Positions 30,713 through 39,499 of a DNA stretch of 64,000 nt are shown piece by piece. The notes below the pieces were generated by a model. It made no database searches. It was not told where the DNA came from and worked only from the letters and a program-made list of their open reading frames with translations. The stretch lies in assembly GCA_013362805.1 (NCBI GenBank), contig JABFVL010000001.1, positions 1-64,000 of the forward strand, given 5' to 3'. The DNA is from Mycobacteriales bacterium (lineage in GTDB: Bacteria > Actinomycetota > Actinomycetes > Mycobacteriales > QHCE01). Position 1 is the stretch's first letter, and the number at the start of each line of letters is the position of its first letter. The position numbers and the translations under genes are program-made.

Positions 30713-31627
30713 ATGACGAAAACGGCCGCATCAGCTCCACCCACCGGTTTCGGATTGTGGGTAGCAGGAGCGAGGCCCAGAACGCTGCCAGCGGCCGTAG
30801 TCCCGGTGGCGGTTGGAACGGGTGTTGCGGCCGCGTTCGACGGTGTCATTTGGTGGCGGGCCTTACTGGCCCTGTTGGTGGGTCTTGCCCTGCAAATCGG
30901 CGTGAACTACGCCAACGACTATTCAGACGGGATCCGGGGAACCGATACGGAGCGGGTGGGGCCTTTGCGGCTAGTCGGCTCCGGGCTAGTGCCCGCCCAG
31001 CAAGTCAAACTCGCCGCGTTTGGTAGTTTCGCGGTCGCTGGCCTTGCGGGACTTGTTCTCACCGCGGTTAGTGGCAGCTGGTGGTTGCTGCTCGTAGGTC
31101 TTTCCGCCGTGATCGCGGCATGGACCTATACCGGCGGACCACGCCCCTACGGTTACATGGCGCTGGGCGAAGTGTTTGTTTTCATCTTCTTCGGTCTGGT
31201 AGCGGTATGTGGAACAGCATTTGTTCAGCTGGAACACTTGCCCGCCCTGGCTTGGTGGGTAGCTGTCCCAGTTGGGCTGTTGGCTTGCGCGATGTTGATG
31301 GTGAACAATATTCGCGACATCCCCGGCGATACAGCGGCGGGCAAGCGCACGCTGGCAGTTGTGTTGGGTGAGAAGATTTCGCGGCGAATGTATGCCGCTA
31401 CTTTGGCTTTAGCGTTTGTGTTGGTGGCGTTGGCGAGCGCGGTTGGACAAGACGACTCCTCTCCGTGGCTTTTGCTCGCTTTGTTGGCCATTCCGCTCGC
31501 TGTAATCCCAGCGAAGATCGTGCTCAAGGGAGCAGCTGGGCCGGCGTTGATTCCAGTGCTCGGGGCAACGGGCAAGTTGCAGCTCGCCTTTGGCCTGACG
31601 CTGACCATCGGATTGGTGCTTTCTTAA
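30713..31627 (+). CDS. menA: 1,4-dihydroxy-2-naphthoate polyprenyltransferase MenA
   Basis: Integral membrane prenyltransferase of the UbiA superfamily that joins the polyprenyl chain to 1,4-dihydroxy-2-naphthoate, giving demethylmenaquinone. 304 residues with about eight hydrophobic helices. The first Asp motif NYANDYSDGIRGTD is near residue 64, and the second NNIRDIPGDTAAGKRTL near 197. The N-terminal AGARPRTLPAAV is typical of MenA. It follows the polyprenyl diphosphate synthase closely and ends four bases inside the convergent dhaM gene. The other men genes are 8 to 14 kb downstream. Confidence 0.95.
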   Translation: MTKTAASAPPTGFGLWVAGARPRTLPAAVVPVAVGTGVAAAFDGVIWWRALLALLVGLALQIGVNYANDYSDGIRGTDTERVGPLRLVGSGLVPAQQVKLAAFGSFAVAGLAGLVLTAVSGSWWLLLVGLSAVIAAWTYTGGPRPYGYMALGEVFVFIFFGLVAVCGTAFVQLEHLPALAWWVAVPVGLLACAMLMVNNIRDIPGDTAAGKRTLAVVLGEKISRRMYAATLALAFVLVALASAVGQDDSSPWLLLALLAIPLAVIPAKIVLKGAAGPALIPVLGATGKLQLAFGLTLTIGLVLS

Positions 31628-33963
31628 TTCGCGATAGAGCTGCGCAACGCCGCTTTCACGGTGCCAATAGCGGTTGGATTCATCGACAGCTCGGTGACGC
31701 CCAGCTCGATGAGTCGGGGTGCGAACTTCGCGTTGGTCGCCATCTCGCCGCACACCGCGACTCGACATTGCGTTACGCCGGCCCCAGCGGTCAACAGCTC
31801 CAAAATGCGCCATAGCGCGGGATGATCGGGTTGGTAAAGCTGGCTGACGGCATCATTTGTGCGTTCGGCCGCCATCACGTATTGCACTAGGTCGTTACTG
31901 CCCACGCTCACGAAGTCCACTTCGGCGCACAGTTGCTCGGCGGCGAGCGCCGCCGCTGGAACTTCCACCATGATGCCCACTTCGGCTGGTGCCCGAAAGT
32001 CCGCGTTGTCGGCGCGCAAGCTGCGAATTGCCTCATCGATAGCGGTTCGAAACGCCCGAACTTCCTCAACGACAGTGACCATGGGCGCCATGATCGCCAA
32101 TTTTCCGGGCCATCCTGCGGCAGCCCGCATAATGGCCCGTAGCTGCGTGTGAAGCGTGTCGGGATAGGCGAGGCTGTATCTCAGACCGCGTTCCCCCAAA
32201 AAGCCGTTGCGAACTGGGTCCAGATGCAAGGCAGGCATCGTTTTGTCCCCGCCGACATCCAAAGTGCGCACTACCACCTGACGAGCACCGATTTCGGCGA
32301 AAATCGCCGCCAGCGCGGCGCGCTGCTCATCTTCGGTGGGCATGTTTTTGCGCTCAAGGAAAAGCAGTTCTGTGCGCAAAAGTCCAACGCCATCAGCGCC
32401 GTTGGCTCTCGCCGCTCGGGCTTCGGCGACAGAGGCCACATTGGCGGCGACGTGAATGCGAGCGCCATCCTTACCGAATACGGGCGCATCGGCCATGGAG
32501 GCGGCGGCTTCTTTTTCAAGTTTGGCGGCCGCTTGCCGCACTCGCGCGCTGCTTATATGGCCCTCAGTGGGTTTTATATTTACTTTGCCAGTTTCACCAT
32601 CCAAGATCACCGTGGCGTGCGCTGGGAGTTTGTCTAGCGCCTCATCCAGGGCAACGACGGTCGGAATTCCCAAACCGCGGGCCACAATGACGGTGTGTGA
32701 GGTTAGGCCGCTGTGTGCCAACGCCAAACCAGCCACTCCAGCCTCGGCGAGTGTGGGCACCAAAGAAGGGACCACATCTTGCGCTGCCACAATGGCGCCA
32801 CTGCTTTCGGGGGGCAGACTGAAATCCCCGACGGCCTCGGACCCCAGTTCGCGAAGCACCCGCAGACCCACATCAGTCACATCGCTAGCCCGTTCCGCGA
32901 TGAGCGCATCAGTCGACTTCGCGAGCTGGCCGCGCGCGTCTTTGACCGCTTCCCACCACGACCACGAGGGATCGTGCCCCGCATCGACCAGCGCATATGC
33001 GGTGTCGTGAAGAACCGGATCAGCTAGCAAAGCCCGATGTGCTTGAGCTAGACCCAAACTGGTGCCTTCGGCCACCAATGCGGTGTCCACCCGAGACAAC
33101 GCTTGTTGCAGGGAGAGACGGGCTTGCGCGATATCCGGCGCGGGAGAGTCGCGAATGTCGGGTTCGATCTCGGTGAGTCGCACGACTTGGCCGACGCCGA
33201 TGCCGGGGACCGCGCCGACGCCTTGCAGTATGTGGGCTTCTAGAGGCGCAGATGGCTTTATTCCGGTGGGCGGGGCACTGGCGGTGACGGCGTCACCAAG
33301 TTCGCCGAACCCGTCTTCGACCAGTTCACTAATCCGGCGAAGTACGCCAGCGCTGGATGGTCCGGTGATGCGCACCGTCATGTCGTTTCCACCACGAAGG
33401 CCGAGCCCGACTACGCCGAGCACACTACGGGCATCAATCAGTTCACGGTCGTTGGCACCGATGTGGATGCCGACCCCGGCCTCAGCGGCGAGCCGCGCTA
33501 GGGAGGCCGCTGGACGGGCATGGAGTCCCAGTGGGTTTCGCAGCCGAAACGTTTCGCTTACGGTTTCCTGATCAGGGGCGCTTTCTGACTCTTGAGTGCG
33601 CCCTTGGGCGGCCGCGGCGACTATGGTGAGGCCAGCTCCGCTTTGAGCACTCACCGCGGCGGCGATGGCGCCCTCCACCAAGGGGGCATCAACGAGTAGC
33701 ACGTTTTTTTGTTGCTCTTCGTCCAATACTTCGAGAACAAGTTCACTGGTCATCCGGGCGCTTCCTAGGTCAAAAAGCACCACAGTTTCGCCGCTAATTT
33801 CATTGATCGCGTCGAGGGTTTTCTCAAAGCTGGTGCCAACTGTGCCCTCATCGGTGCCGCCAGCGGCGACCATATGCACATCGGGTGCCATTTGGCGCGC
33901 GACTTCGCACACGCCTTCCGCAAGTTGCGCGCTATGCGAGACGATGACCAGGCCCACCGTCAT
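31624..33963 (-). CDS. dhaM: DhaM-HPr-enzyme I fusion: phosphotransferase for dihydroxyacetone kinase
   Basis: A 779-residue relay that takes phosphate from phosphoenolpyruvate and passes it to DhaL. Residues 1-125 are the EIIA-type DhaM domain with H10 in VSHSAQLAEGV. Residues about 138-225 are HPr, with H148 in GLHARPAA. From about 240 it is enzyme I, with H423 in GLTSHTVIVARG, then the PEP-binding barrel with GIMVEVPAAAL, GSNDLVQYVMAAERTN and CRVAVCGEMA. E. coli DhaM carries only a truncated enzyme I; here the domain reaches the normal C-terminus, so one polypeptide may hold the whole chain. Its start overlaps the dhaL stop, making it third in a dhaK-dhaL-dhaM operon. Confidence 0.93.
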   Translation of the reverse strand: MTVGLVIVSHSAQLAEGVCEVARQMAPDVHMVAAGGTDEGTVGTSFEKTLDAINEISGETVVLFDLGSARMTSELVLEVLDEEQQKNVLLVDAPLVEGAIAAAVSAQSGAGLTIVAAAAQGRTQESESAPDQETVSETFRLRNPLGLHARPAASLARLAAEAGVGIHIGANDRELIDARSVLGVVGLGLRGGNDMTVRITGPSSAGVLRRISELVEDGFGELGDAVTASAPPTGIKPSAPLEAHILQGVGAVPGIGVGQVVRLTEIEPDIRDSPAPDIAQARLSLQQALSRVDTALVAEGTSLGLAQAHRALLADPVLHDTAYALVDAGHDPSWSWWEAVKDARGQLAKSTDALIAERASDVTDVGLRVLRELGSEAVGDFSLPPESSGAIVAAQDVVPSLVPTLAEAGVAGLALAHSGLTSHTVIVARGLGIPTVVALDEALDKLPAHATVILDGETGKVNIKPTEGHISSARVRQAAAKLEKEAAASMADAPVFGKDGARIHVAANVASVAEARAARANGADGVGLLRTELLFLERKNMPTEDEQRAALAAIFAEIGARQVVVRTLDVGGDKTMPALHLDPVRNGFLGERGLRYSLAYPDTLHTQLRAIMRAAAGWPGKLAIMAPMVTVVEEVRAFRTAIDEAIRSLRADNADFRAPAEVGIMVEVPAAALAAEQLCAEVDFVSVGSNDLVQYVMAAERTNDAVSQLYQPDHPALWRILELLTAGAGVTQCRVAVCGEMATNAKFAPRLIELGVTELSMNPTAIGTVKAALRSSIAN

Positions 33964-34607
33964 GTCGCGGCTCCCGAATTTTCGGCGGCCGTGTCGGCCA
34001 AAGCCCGCAGAAACATCGCCGATGAGGTAGCCCCGGGGTCTTGGTGTCCCGCGCTGCGTTCACCGAGATAGCTAGCGCGACCTTTTCGAGCGATCAACGG
34101 AATCGTTCCCTCGGCTCCTTGCTCGGCGGCTTGCGCGGCGAGGGACAAAATTTCCTTTACCGGCGAGTTAGTGGCCGCGGCGTCCTGGGCGGCCAATACC
34201 GCTGGTTCCCAGGCATCCACCATCGTTTTATCGCCGATTTCTGCTTTGCCCCTGGCCACGATGCCGTCCCTGGCGGCGACTAGCGCGGTCACCGTCGCGG
34301 CCCCATCGAGGGTTTGTTGATCGCCGACGGCGATGCTGGCTCGCAACAATGCGGTGCCATATAGCGGGCCCGCAGCTCCACCCACTTTGGAGATGAGGGT
34401 GGTCGCCGCGGTTTTCAGGACTTCAGCGGGGGTGTTCCCTGGCTTGTCCGCCAGGGCAACTACCACCGCTTGCATGCCGCGATCCATGTTGGCTCCGTGA
34501 TCGGCGTCGCCGATCGCGGAGTCCAGCTCAATCAAATATTCTCGTTGTTCGGTGATGCGTTTGGCGTAACGGGTCAGCGCGTCACGCATCCAAGCGGCGT
34601 CGATCAT
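33960..34607 (-). CDS. dhaL: Dihydroxyacetone kinase ADP-binding subunit DhaL
   Basis: Carries ADP as a bound cofactor that is rephosphorylated by DhaM and then phosphorylates dihydroxyacetone held by DhaK. 215 residues, all-helical family. The Mg-ADP-binding aspartates are in LDSAIGDADHGANMDRG near residue 28-44. GGAAGPLYGTALL near 75 and the C-terminal GRASYLGERSAGHQDPGA are diagnostic. Start and stop are tightly packed: four bases after dhaK and overlapping dhaM by ATGA. Confidence 0.95.
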   Translation of the reverse strand: MIDAAWMRDALTRYAKRITEQREYLIELDSAIGDADHGANMDRGMQAVVVALADKPGNTPAEVLKTAATTLISKVGGAAGPLYGTALLRASIAVGDQQTLDGAATVTALVAARDGIVARGKAEIGDKTMVDAWEPAVLAAQDAAATNSPVKEILSLAAQAAEQGAEGTIPLIARKGRASYLGERSAGHQDPGATSSAMFLRALADTAAENSGAAT

Positions 34608-34611
34608 ATGT

Positions 34612-35610
34612 TTACACTCCCCAGCGCAGCGCCGGCGTGTTCACAGGCGCATCCCAAAGTTCCCGGAGCTCATCGTCGAGCTTGAGCACACTGATTGAGA
34701 AACCTTGCATCTCCAATGAGGTGATGTAGTTGCCTACGAGTCGACGTTCGACGGTGATGCCCCGGTCCGCGAGCTGCTTTTCCGCTATTCCGTAGGCCAA
34801 GTACAGCTCAATGAGCGGGGTGCCGCCCATGCCGTTGACAAACAGCAGCACATTGTCGCCGCTGGCGAACGGGAGATCGTCGACAATGGGATCCAACAGC
34901 ATCGGCACGAGCTCGTCTGCGGGCACAAGGTTTACTCGTTGCCGGCCCGGTTCGCCGTGGATGCCAATGCCAATTTCGATTTCGTTGTCGGCGAGTTCAA
35001 AGGTGGGCTTACCAGCGTGAGGCACGGTGCATGAGCTCAGCGCCGCCCCCATCGATCGCACATTGGCGTTGACGCGTTCGGCGAGCTCTGTCACGGCGAG
35101 CAAGTCGTCGCCTCGTTCAGCCGCACTGCCAACAATTTTTTCGAGCAGTACGGTTCCGCCGACTCCACGTCGACCAGCGGTATACAAACTATCCTTTACC
35201 GCCACGTCATCATCGACGATGACCGCGCGGACTTCTACACCTTCGGCGGAGGCGAGTTCAGCGGCCGTCTCGAAGTTCAGCACGTCACCGGTGTAGTTCT
35301 TCACGATGTGGAGCACGCCGGCCCCGGAGTCGGCGGCCTGGGTCGCGGCCAAAATCGGGTCCGGGGTCGGTGAGGTGAAGACCGCACCGGGCACAGCGGC
35401 ATCCAACATGCCGGTACCTACAAATCCGGCGTGGAGCGGCTCGTGTCCGCTGCCGCCTCCAGAGATCACCCCGACTTTTCCGGTTTTTGGCGTCACCCTC
35501 GTGACGAAATCGGGGTCGTAGTGCACCTGGACGAGATCTGCGTGTGCGGCGGCGAAGCCGCGGAGAGAATCCTGTACGACGGTGTTCGGATCGTTGATGA
35601 TCTTTTTCAT
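34612..35610 (-). CDS. dhaK: Dihydroxyacetone kinase substrate-binding subunit DhaK
   Basis: Binds dihydroxyacetone covalently and presents it for phosphorylation, feeding glycolysis. 332 residues from the ATG at 35610 (MKKIINDP), the standard family start, behind GGGAGG. The open frame extends 37 codons upstream but those residues are not DhaK-like. [15 protein letters not shown] is near residue 51, and the covalent-binding His is H218 in GIGIHGEPG, the same number as in E. coli. First gene of the dhaK-dhaL-dhaM operon. A divergent two-component system lies upstream. Confidence 0.96.
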   Translation of the reverse strand: MKKIINDPNTVVQDSLRGFAAAHADLVQVHYDPDFVTRVTPKTGKVGVISGGGSGHEPLHAGFVGTGMLDAAVPGAVFTSPTPDPILAATQAADSGAGVLHIVKNYTGDVLNFETAAELASAEGVEVRAVIVDDDVAVKDSLYTAGRRGVGGTVLLEKIVGSAAERGDDLLAVTELAERVNANVRSMGAALSSCTVPHAGKPTFELADNEIEIGIGIHGEPGRQRVNLVPADELVPMLLDPIVDDLPFASGDNVLLFVNGMGGTPLIELYLAYGIAEKQLADRGITVERRLVGNYITSLEMQGFSISVLKLDDELRELWDAPVNTPALRWGV

Positions 35611-35852
35611 GGCAGCAATGCCTCCCGGCCCGGATGGGTGGTTCTCTATGCGTTCATACCTCTGTTGGGCGGGGTAAGTCACGTGTCGGCGCGATTTCGG
35701 GACTGAGTTGTTGTGGCTCAACCCCCAATAAGGGGGATGACGCTCCCTGAGCGGAGGGAGGTTTCAAGTAGCCTTGCTGAGTCAGGCTTGCTCCATGATT
35801 CTTAGGATCAGGCATTCTGAGTGTGAATATCGTTTCGTGCCATCATCTGCAC
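35611..35852. promoter_or_regulatory. Divergent control region between dhaK and the histidine kinase gene
   Basis: About 240 bases without a gene. It contains several short inverted repeats: CCCCC/GGGGG at 35722-35736 with loop AATAA, and CTCCCT/AGGGAG at 35743-35760 with a 6-base loop. A near-palindrome TGATTCTTAGGATCA lies around 35798-35812. They could be operators or 5' leader structure for either gene. No clear promoter hexamers were identified. Confidence 0.4.
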
Positions 35853-37085
35853 ATGGGTAACAGAATCGGCTGGGTCGCCCGTGCCTTGGTTGGGCGTCGA
35901 GCCTGGATGCGCTGGGCGTATCTCGTCGTGGGCGGCGCTTTGTTCACCCCGTTTTTCTTTGTGACTTTGGCGGTGGGCCAGCTTTTTGGTCCTTTTGAGG
36001 ACGAGCGAGAGTTGCTCATCCTTCAGCTTCTCGGATGGGTGGCCGCTTTGCCCCTCGTCGCCTTGGTTGGGTTGTTTCCTATCGTTGGCGTTTTGGAACG
36101 TTCCGCCGTGGTCGCGATGTTGGGTGTGCCGGCGGACCGGCTTACCGCTCAGGAGTCGTGGAACGCTCGGCTCAGAGTTTCAGCATGGTGTGTCCTGCAT
36201 GTGGGGCTGGGCGCGGTAATCGCCGCACTCAGCCTAGCGACCCCGCCCGCCGCCGTGTTGATGCTCTTGGCTCCGTGGAAGCATTCCCAACTGGAATGGC
36301 TTGACTCAACGTACAGCGCGATCGGTGCGTTCGCTCTGCTACTTGGCGTCGCCGCGCTGCTATTGTTGCTGGTCATCGCCGCTGTTGCTGGTGCGTTGTT
36401 GACTCGATGTGTGCCGTTCTTTTTGGGCATTTCGGCGGCCGACCGGGCGGCCCTGGCTGAGCGTCGGGCGGCCCAATTGGCGCAACGCAATCGGGTAGCG
36501 CGTGAATTGCACGATTCCGTGGGTCATACCCTCAGTGTCATCACGATTCAGGCCGCGGCCGCGGCTCGGGTTTTGACGACAAATCCGGATTTTGCGGAGG
36601 TGGCGTTGCGGGCCATCGAGGAGGCGGGTCGGGGAGCTCTGGTCGATTTGGATCACGTGTTGGGCATATTGCGTGAGGAAACCGCTAGTAGGTCTGTTCC
36701 GCCCGATCTTTCGCGCCTCCCTGAGCTGCTCGCACAGGTGAGATCCACGGGTGTCGAGGTGGTCCCGCGCATTGCCGATGACGTGCATCAGGTGCCGATA
36801 TTGGTATCCCGGGAGGCTTACCGCATTGTGCAAGAAGGAATGACAAATGCGATGCGGCATGCTCCAGGTGAACCCGTTACCTTGCGCGTTGAAACAAACC
36901 CTGAACGCTTGCGGATCGAGATCCTCAATCACATGCGGGTGGGCGGTTCGCGCCATCGATCGGGTGAGCGAGGTTTGCTGGGCATTTCCGAAAGAGTCGC
37001 CGTTTTGGGTGGCGAGATGATTGCGGGTGCACAGCAAGGTCAATGGCAGCTACAGGTGGATATTCCGTTGAGGATAATGCGATGA
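35853..37085 (+). CDS. NarL/DesK-type sensor histidine kinase
   Basis: Membrane sensor of a two-component system. About 410 residues from the ATG at 35853; a GTG 30 bases upstream is in frame and neither has a good ribosome-binding site. Hydrophobic helices at about residues 18-38, 58-80, 105-130 and 150-185 form the membrane sensor, with no large extracellular domain. The HisKA_3 dimerisation box has the phospho-acceptor His in RVARELHDSVGHTLSV. The ATPase part has N-box EGMTNAMRHAPG and G-box RGLLGISERVAVLGG. Its stop overlaps the response regulator start. The stimulus is unknown; the divergent dha operon is a possible target. Confidence 0.92.
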   Translation: MGNRIGWVARALVGRRAWMRWAYLVVGGALFTPFFFVTLAVGQLFGPFEDERELLILQLLGWVAALPLVALVGLFPIVGVLERSAVVAMLGVPADRLTAQESWNARLRVSAWCVLHVGLGAVIAALSLATPPAAVLMLLAPWKHSQLEWLDSTYSAIGAFALLLGVAALLLLLVIAAVAGALLTRCVPFFLGISAADRAALAERRAAQLAQRNRVARELHDSVGHTLSVITIQAAAAARVLTTNPDFAEVALRAIEEAGRGALVDLDHVLGILREETASRSVPPDLSRLPELLAQVRSTGVEVVPRIADDVHQVPILVSREAYRIVQEGMTNAMRHAPGEPVTLRVETNPERLRIEILNHMRVGGSRHRSGERGLLGISERVAVLGGEMIAGAQQGQWQLQVDIPLRIMR

Positions 37086-37720
37086 CAATTCGAGTTTTGA
37101 TTGCTGACGATGAAGATCTCGTCCGTGGCGGCTTGCAGGCAATCGTCGAATCGGAGCCCGAAATGACGGTGGTGGCACAGGCCAATACCGGCGCGCGGGT
37201 GCCCGGGTTGGTGAGACAGCATCGCCCCGATGTCGTTTTGATGGATGTACGTATGCCCGAGATGGATGGCATTGAAGCGACACGTTATGTCACCAGCAAA
37301 ATGGATAATCCACCGAAAATTATTGTTGTCACCACCTTTGAAAATGACGATTACGTCTATGAGGCGCTTCGAGCCGGAGCGGCTGGCTTCTTTCTGAAGC
37401 GAACCAAACCCGATGAGATGATCGCCGCGATTCGGCTCGTCGCCTCGGGGGATTCTTTGCTGTTTCCCGCTGCGATTCGAGCGATGGCTTCGGTCCGTTC
37501 CCCTAAATTTGCCGAGTTTTATCTCACCGAGCGCGAGGGTGAGGTTTTGCGACTTATGGCGAAAGGAATGTCGAACACCGAGATCGCGAGCGCGCTGTTC
37601 GTTGGGCACGAGACCGTGAAAACCCATGTTGGCAATATTTTAACGAAGCTGAATGTTCGAGATCGCACTCAAGCGGTCATTGCCGCCTACGAGTCAGGGT
37701 TTATCAATCCAATGCAATAG
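37082..37720 (+). CDS. NarL/LuxR-family response regulator
   Basis: Cytoplasmic DNA-binding partner of the preceding kinase. 212 residues from the ATG at 37082 that overlaps the kinase stop by ATGA. In the receiver domain the acidic pair is D9/D10 (IADDED), the phospho-acceptor is D55 in VVLMDVRMPEMDG, and Lys is in FFLKRTKPDE. The LuxR-type helix-turn-helix is at about residues 147-205 (LTEREGEVLRLMAKG, SNTEIASALFVG, ETVKTHVGNILTKL). All key residues are present. Nine bases separate its stop from the next gene, which may be co-transcribed. Confidence 0.95.
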   Translation: MTIRVLIADDEDLVRGGLQAIVESEPEMTVVAQANTGARVPGLVRQHRPDVVLMDVRMPEMDGIEATRYVTSKMDNPPKIIVVTTFENDDYVYEALRAGAAGFFLKRTKPDEMIAAIRLVASGDSLLFPAAIRAMASVRSPKFAEFYLTEREGEVLRLMAKGMSNTEIASALFVGHETVKTHVGNILTKLNVRDRTQAVIAAYESGFINPMQ

Positions 37721-37729
37721 TGTCGATTT

Positions 37730-38989
37730 ATGGCTCAGAGATATCGGGTAGTGATCGTTGGTGGGGGAGCTAGCGGCGTTCTTGCGGCCCTGCATGTGCG
37801 TGCCGCCGGTGTCGATTCGTTCGCGGTGATCGAGCCGGGCGCGCTCGGACACGGCGTTGCGTTTGGCACGGTCGAACCTGCCCATTTGCTCAATGTGCGA
37901 GCGCACGCCATGAGCGCCTACGGCGACGACCCTGAGCATTTTGCACACTGGATCGCGCCCACAGGAGCGTCCAACAAAGATTTCGTCCAGCGGGTCTCTT
38001 ATGGCGCGTATCTGACCGAACAGGCCGAATCCGCGGTGACCGACGTTTTCGCCACGACCGCCGATTCTCTCCAACCCGATGATGAAGGTGTGGACATTAT
38101 GTGCGCCGACGGGCGCCACCTTCGAGCCGAGCACGTGGCGCTGGCGACTGGACACGGACACAACCGCACATACGAATCTGTGCTATCGGCCAGTCCTCGC
38201 TTTCACCCCGATCCATTCGCTGACGTTGACATACCCAGCACCGATGACGTGTTGATTTTGGGCACGGGATTGACGGCTGTTGACATGGTGGTCTTGCTGG
38301 CCGCGCGGTCGCATCGAGGGCGCATCACCATGGTGTCACGGCGAGGCCTATTGCCATTGCCGCATAAAGATGTGCCTCCTTTGCCGCCCATCGACCCTCC
38401 CACAGCAGAGACCCTAGGTCCGCTAGTGCGAGAAATTCGAGAGTTCGCGGCGCATTGCGGTGCTGATTGGCGCGCGGCTGTCGATGCATTGCGTCCGCAT
38501 ACCAACACCGTATGGGCAAAGCTGAGCCTGGCCGATCAGCGTCGGTTCTTGCGCTCTTTTCTCCGGTTCTGGGAGGCGCACCGTCATCGGATGCCCGAGG
38601 TTTCGGCGGACATTATGAGCCAGATGCGTGAGAAGGATCAGCTGCGGGTAGTGGCAGTAAGGCATCCCTCTTTCGTGATCGCTGATGAATTCATTGAGCT
38701 TCGCGGTGGTAGCGTGCCGGTGCGCTTCGCGCAGGTGGTGAATTGCACTGGTGCCGCGACGCCAGCTGTACAAGACCCATTTAGCTTGCCCTCACGTCTA
38801 GTCGAGGAGGGAATCGCGGAACGCGATCCGTTGGGTTTGGGTCTAGTTGTGCGTCAAAACGGGATGCTGTCAGGCCAGGAGCGCATCACCGCTATTGGCT
38901 CATTGCGTCGAGGGCGTCTTTTCTGGGAAACCATTGCGATTCCCGAAATTCGTAAGCAGGCGGCGCGGTTTGCCGCTCGGGTTGCCTAG
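37730..38989 (+). CDS. FAD/NAD(P)-binding protein (HI0933/YdhS-like)
   Basis: A 419-residue flavoprotein. The dinucleotide-binding loop VVIVGGGASGVLAAL is at residues 7-21, and the family motifs LGHGVAFGT and HLLNVRAHAMSA follow. A second Rossmann loop, ILGTGLTAVDMVVLL, is near residue 178. This architecture is that of the FAD-NAD(P)-binding family next to the putative NAD(P)H-dependent enzymes; the substrate is not known. It follows the response regulator after nine bases, and its end overlaps the convergent cysteine-dioxygenase-like gene by four bases. A link with sulfur amino acid oxidation is only positional. Confidence 0.82.
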   Translation: MAQRYRVVIVGGGASGVLAALHVRAAGVDSFAVIEPGALGHGVAFGTVEPAHLLNVRAHAMSAYGDDPEHFAHWIAPTGASNKDFVQRVSYGAYLTEQAESAVTDVFATTADSLQPDDEGVDIMCADGRHLRAEHVALATGHGHNRTYESVLSASPRFHPDPFADVDIPSTDDVLILGTGLTAVDMVVLLAARSHRGRITMVSRRGLLPLPHKDVPPLPPIDPPTAETLGPLVREIREFAAHCGADWRAAVDALRPHTNTVWAKLSLADQRRFLRSFLRFWEAHRHRMPEVSADIMSQMREKDQLRVVAVRHPSFVIADEFIELRGGSVPVRFAQVVNCTGAATPAVQDPFSLPSRLVEEGIAERDPLGLGLVVRQNGMLSGQERITAIGSLRRGRLFWETIAIPEIRKQAARFAARVA

Positions 38990-39477
38990 GCTCGGGCTGC
39001 CGATACGTCATCTGTCATATATGCCGCGGGCCCCAATGAGTTCCAGTGATAGCGGGTCAGTGTCGTCAAACTGGGCGCGTAAATGTGGATGCTGACCGCG
39101 GGTGTGATTTCCACATTGGTCATGTCATGGATATACGTTGTTCCGAATACTCGCGTGTCCCCAGTTTGGTGGGTTTTCTCTCGTATTTCGTACGTGCCGC
39201 GGACCGTGCGGGTGGCTACCTGTTCGCGCACAACCCCTGAGACAACATGAAACGCGCCGCTGGACCCACCATGATCGTGCAGTCCCGTTCCTTGTTCTGG
39301 GAGCCAGGTCATGAGCCGTATTTCGGCTGCTTCAATGGGACAGGGCCAGGTTCGAAACCAACGGTTTTCGGGGTCATATTCCAATGTCGACCACCACTGA
39401 TCGCGTTGGGCTAGTACGTGGGTCAATGCTTGTTTCAACACGGCGGGGCTGTGTGTCATAACCGCAAAGTGAACCAC
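38986..39477 (-). CDS. Cysteine dioxygenase-like cupin protein
   Basis: Probable iron-dependent thiol dioxygenase that oxidises cysteine to cysteine sulfinate, or a related thiol such as 3-mercaptopropionate. 163 residues from the GTG at 39477; an ATG 18 bases downstream is an alternative. The three-His iron site is visible as HDHG (H67 and H69) and H117 in TTYIHDMTN. SIHIYAPSLTTLTRYHW near the end carries the conserved second cupin motif and the Tyr region of cysteine dioxygenases. Convergent with the FAD-binding gene. Confidence 0.88.
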   Translation of the reverse strand: MVHFAVMTHSPAVLKQALTHVLAQRDQWWSTLEYDPENRWFRTWPCPIEAAEIRLMTWLPEQGTGLHDHGGSSGAFHVVSGVVREQVATRTVRGTYEIREKTHQTGDTRVFGTTYIHDMTNVEITPAVSIHIYAPSLTTLTRYHWNSLGPAAYMTDDVSAARA

Positions 39478-39499
39478 ATATGCACACTTTTATGCGGAG

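Noticed and set aside
35611-35721. 37-codon N-terminal extension of DhaK
   Set aside because: The family starts at MKKIIND, and a GGGAGG site precedes the ATG at 35610.
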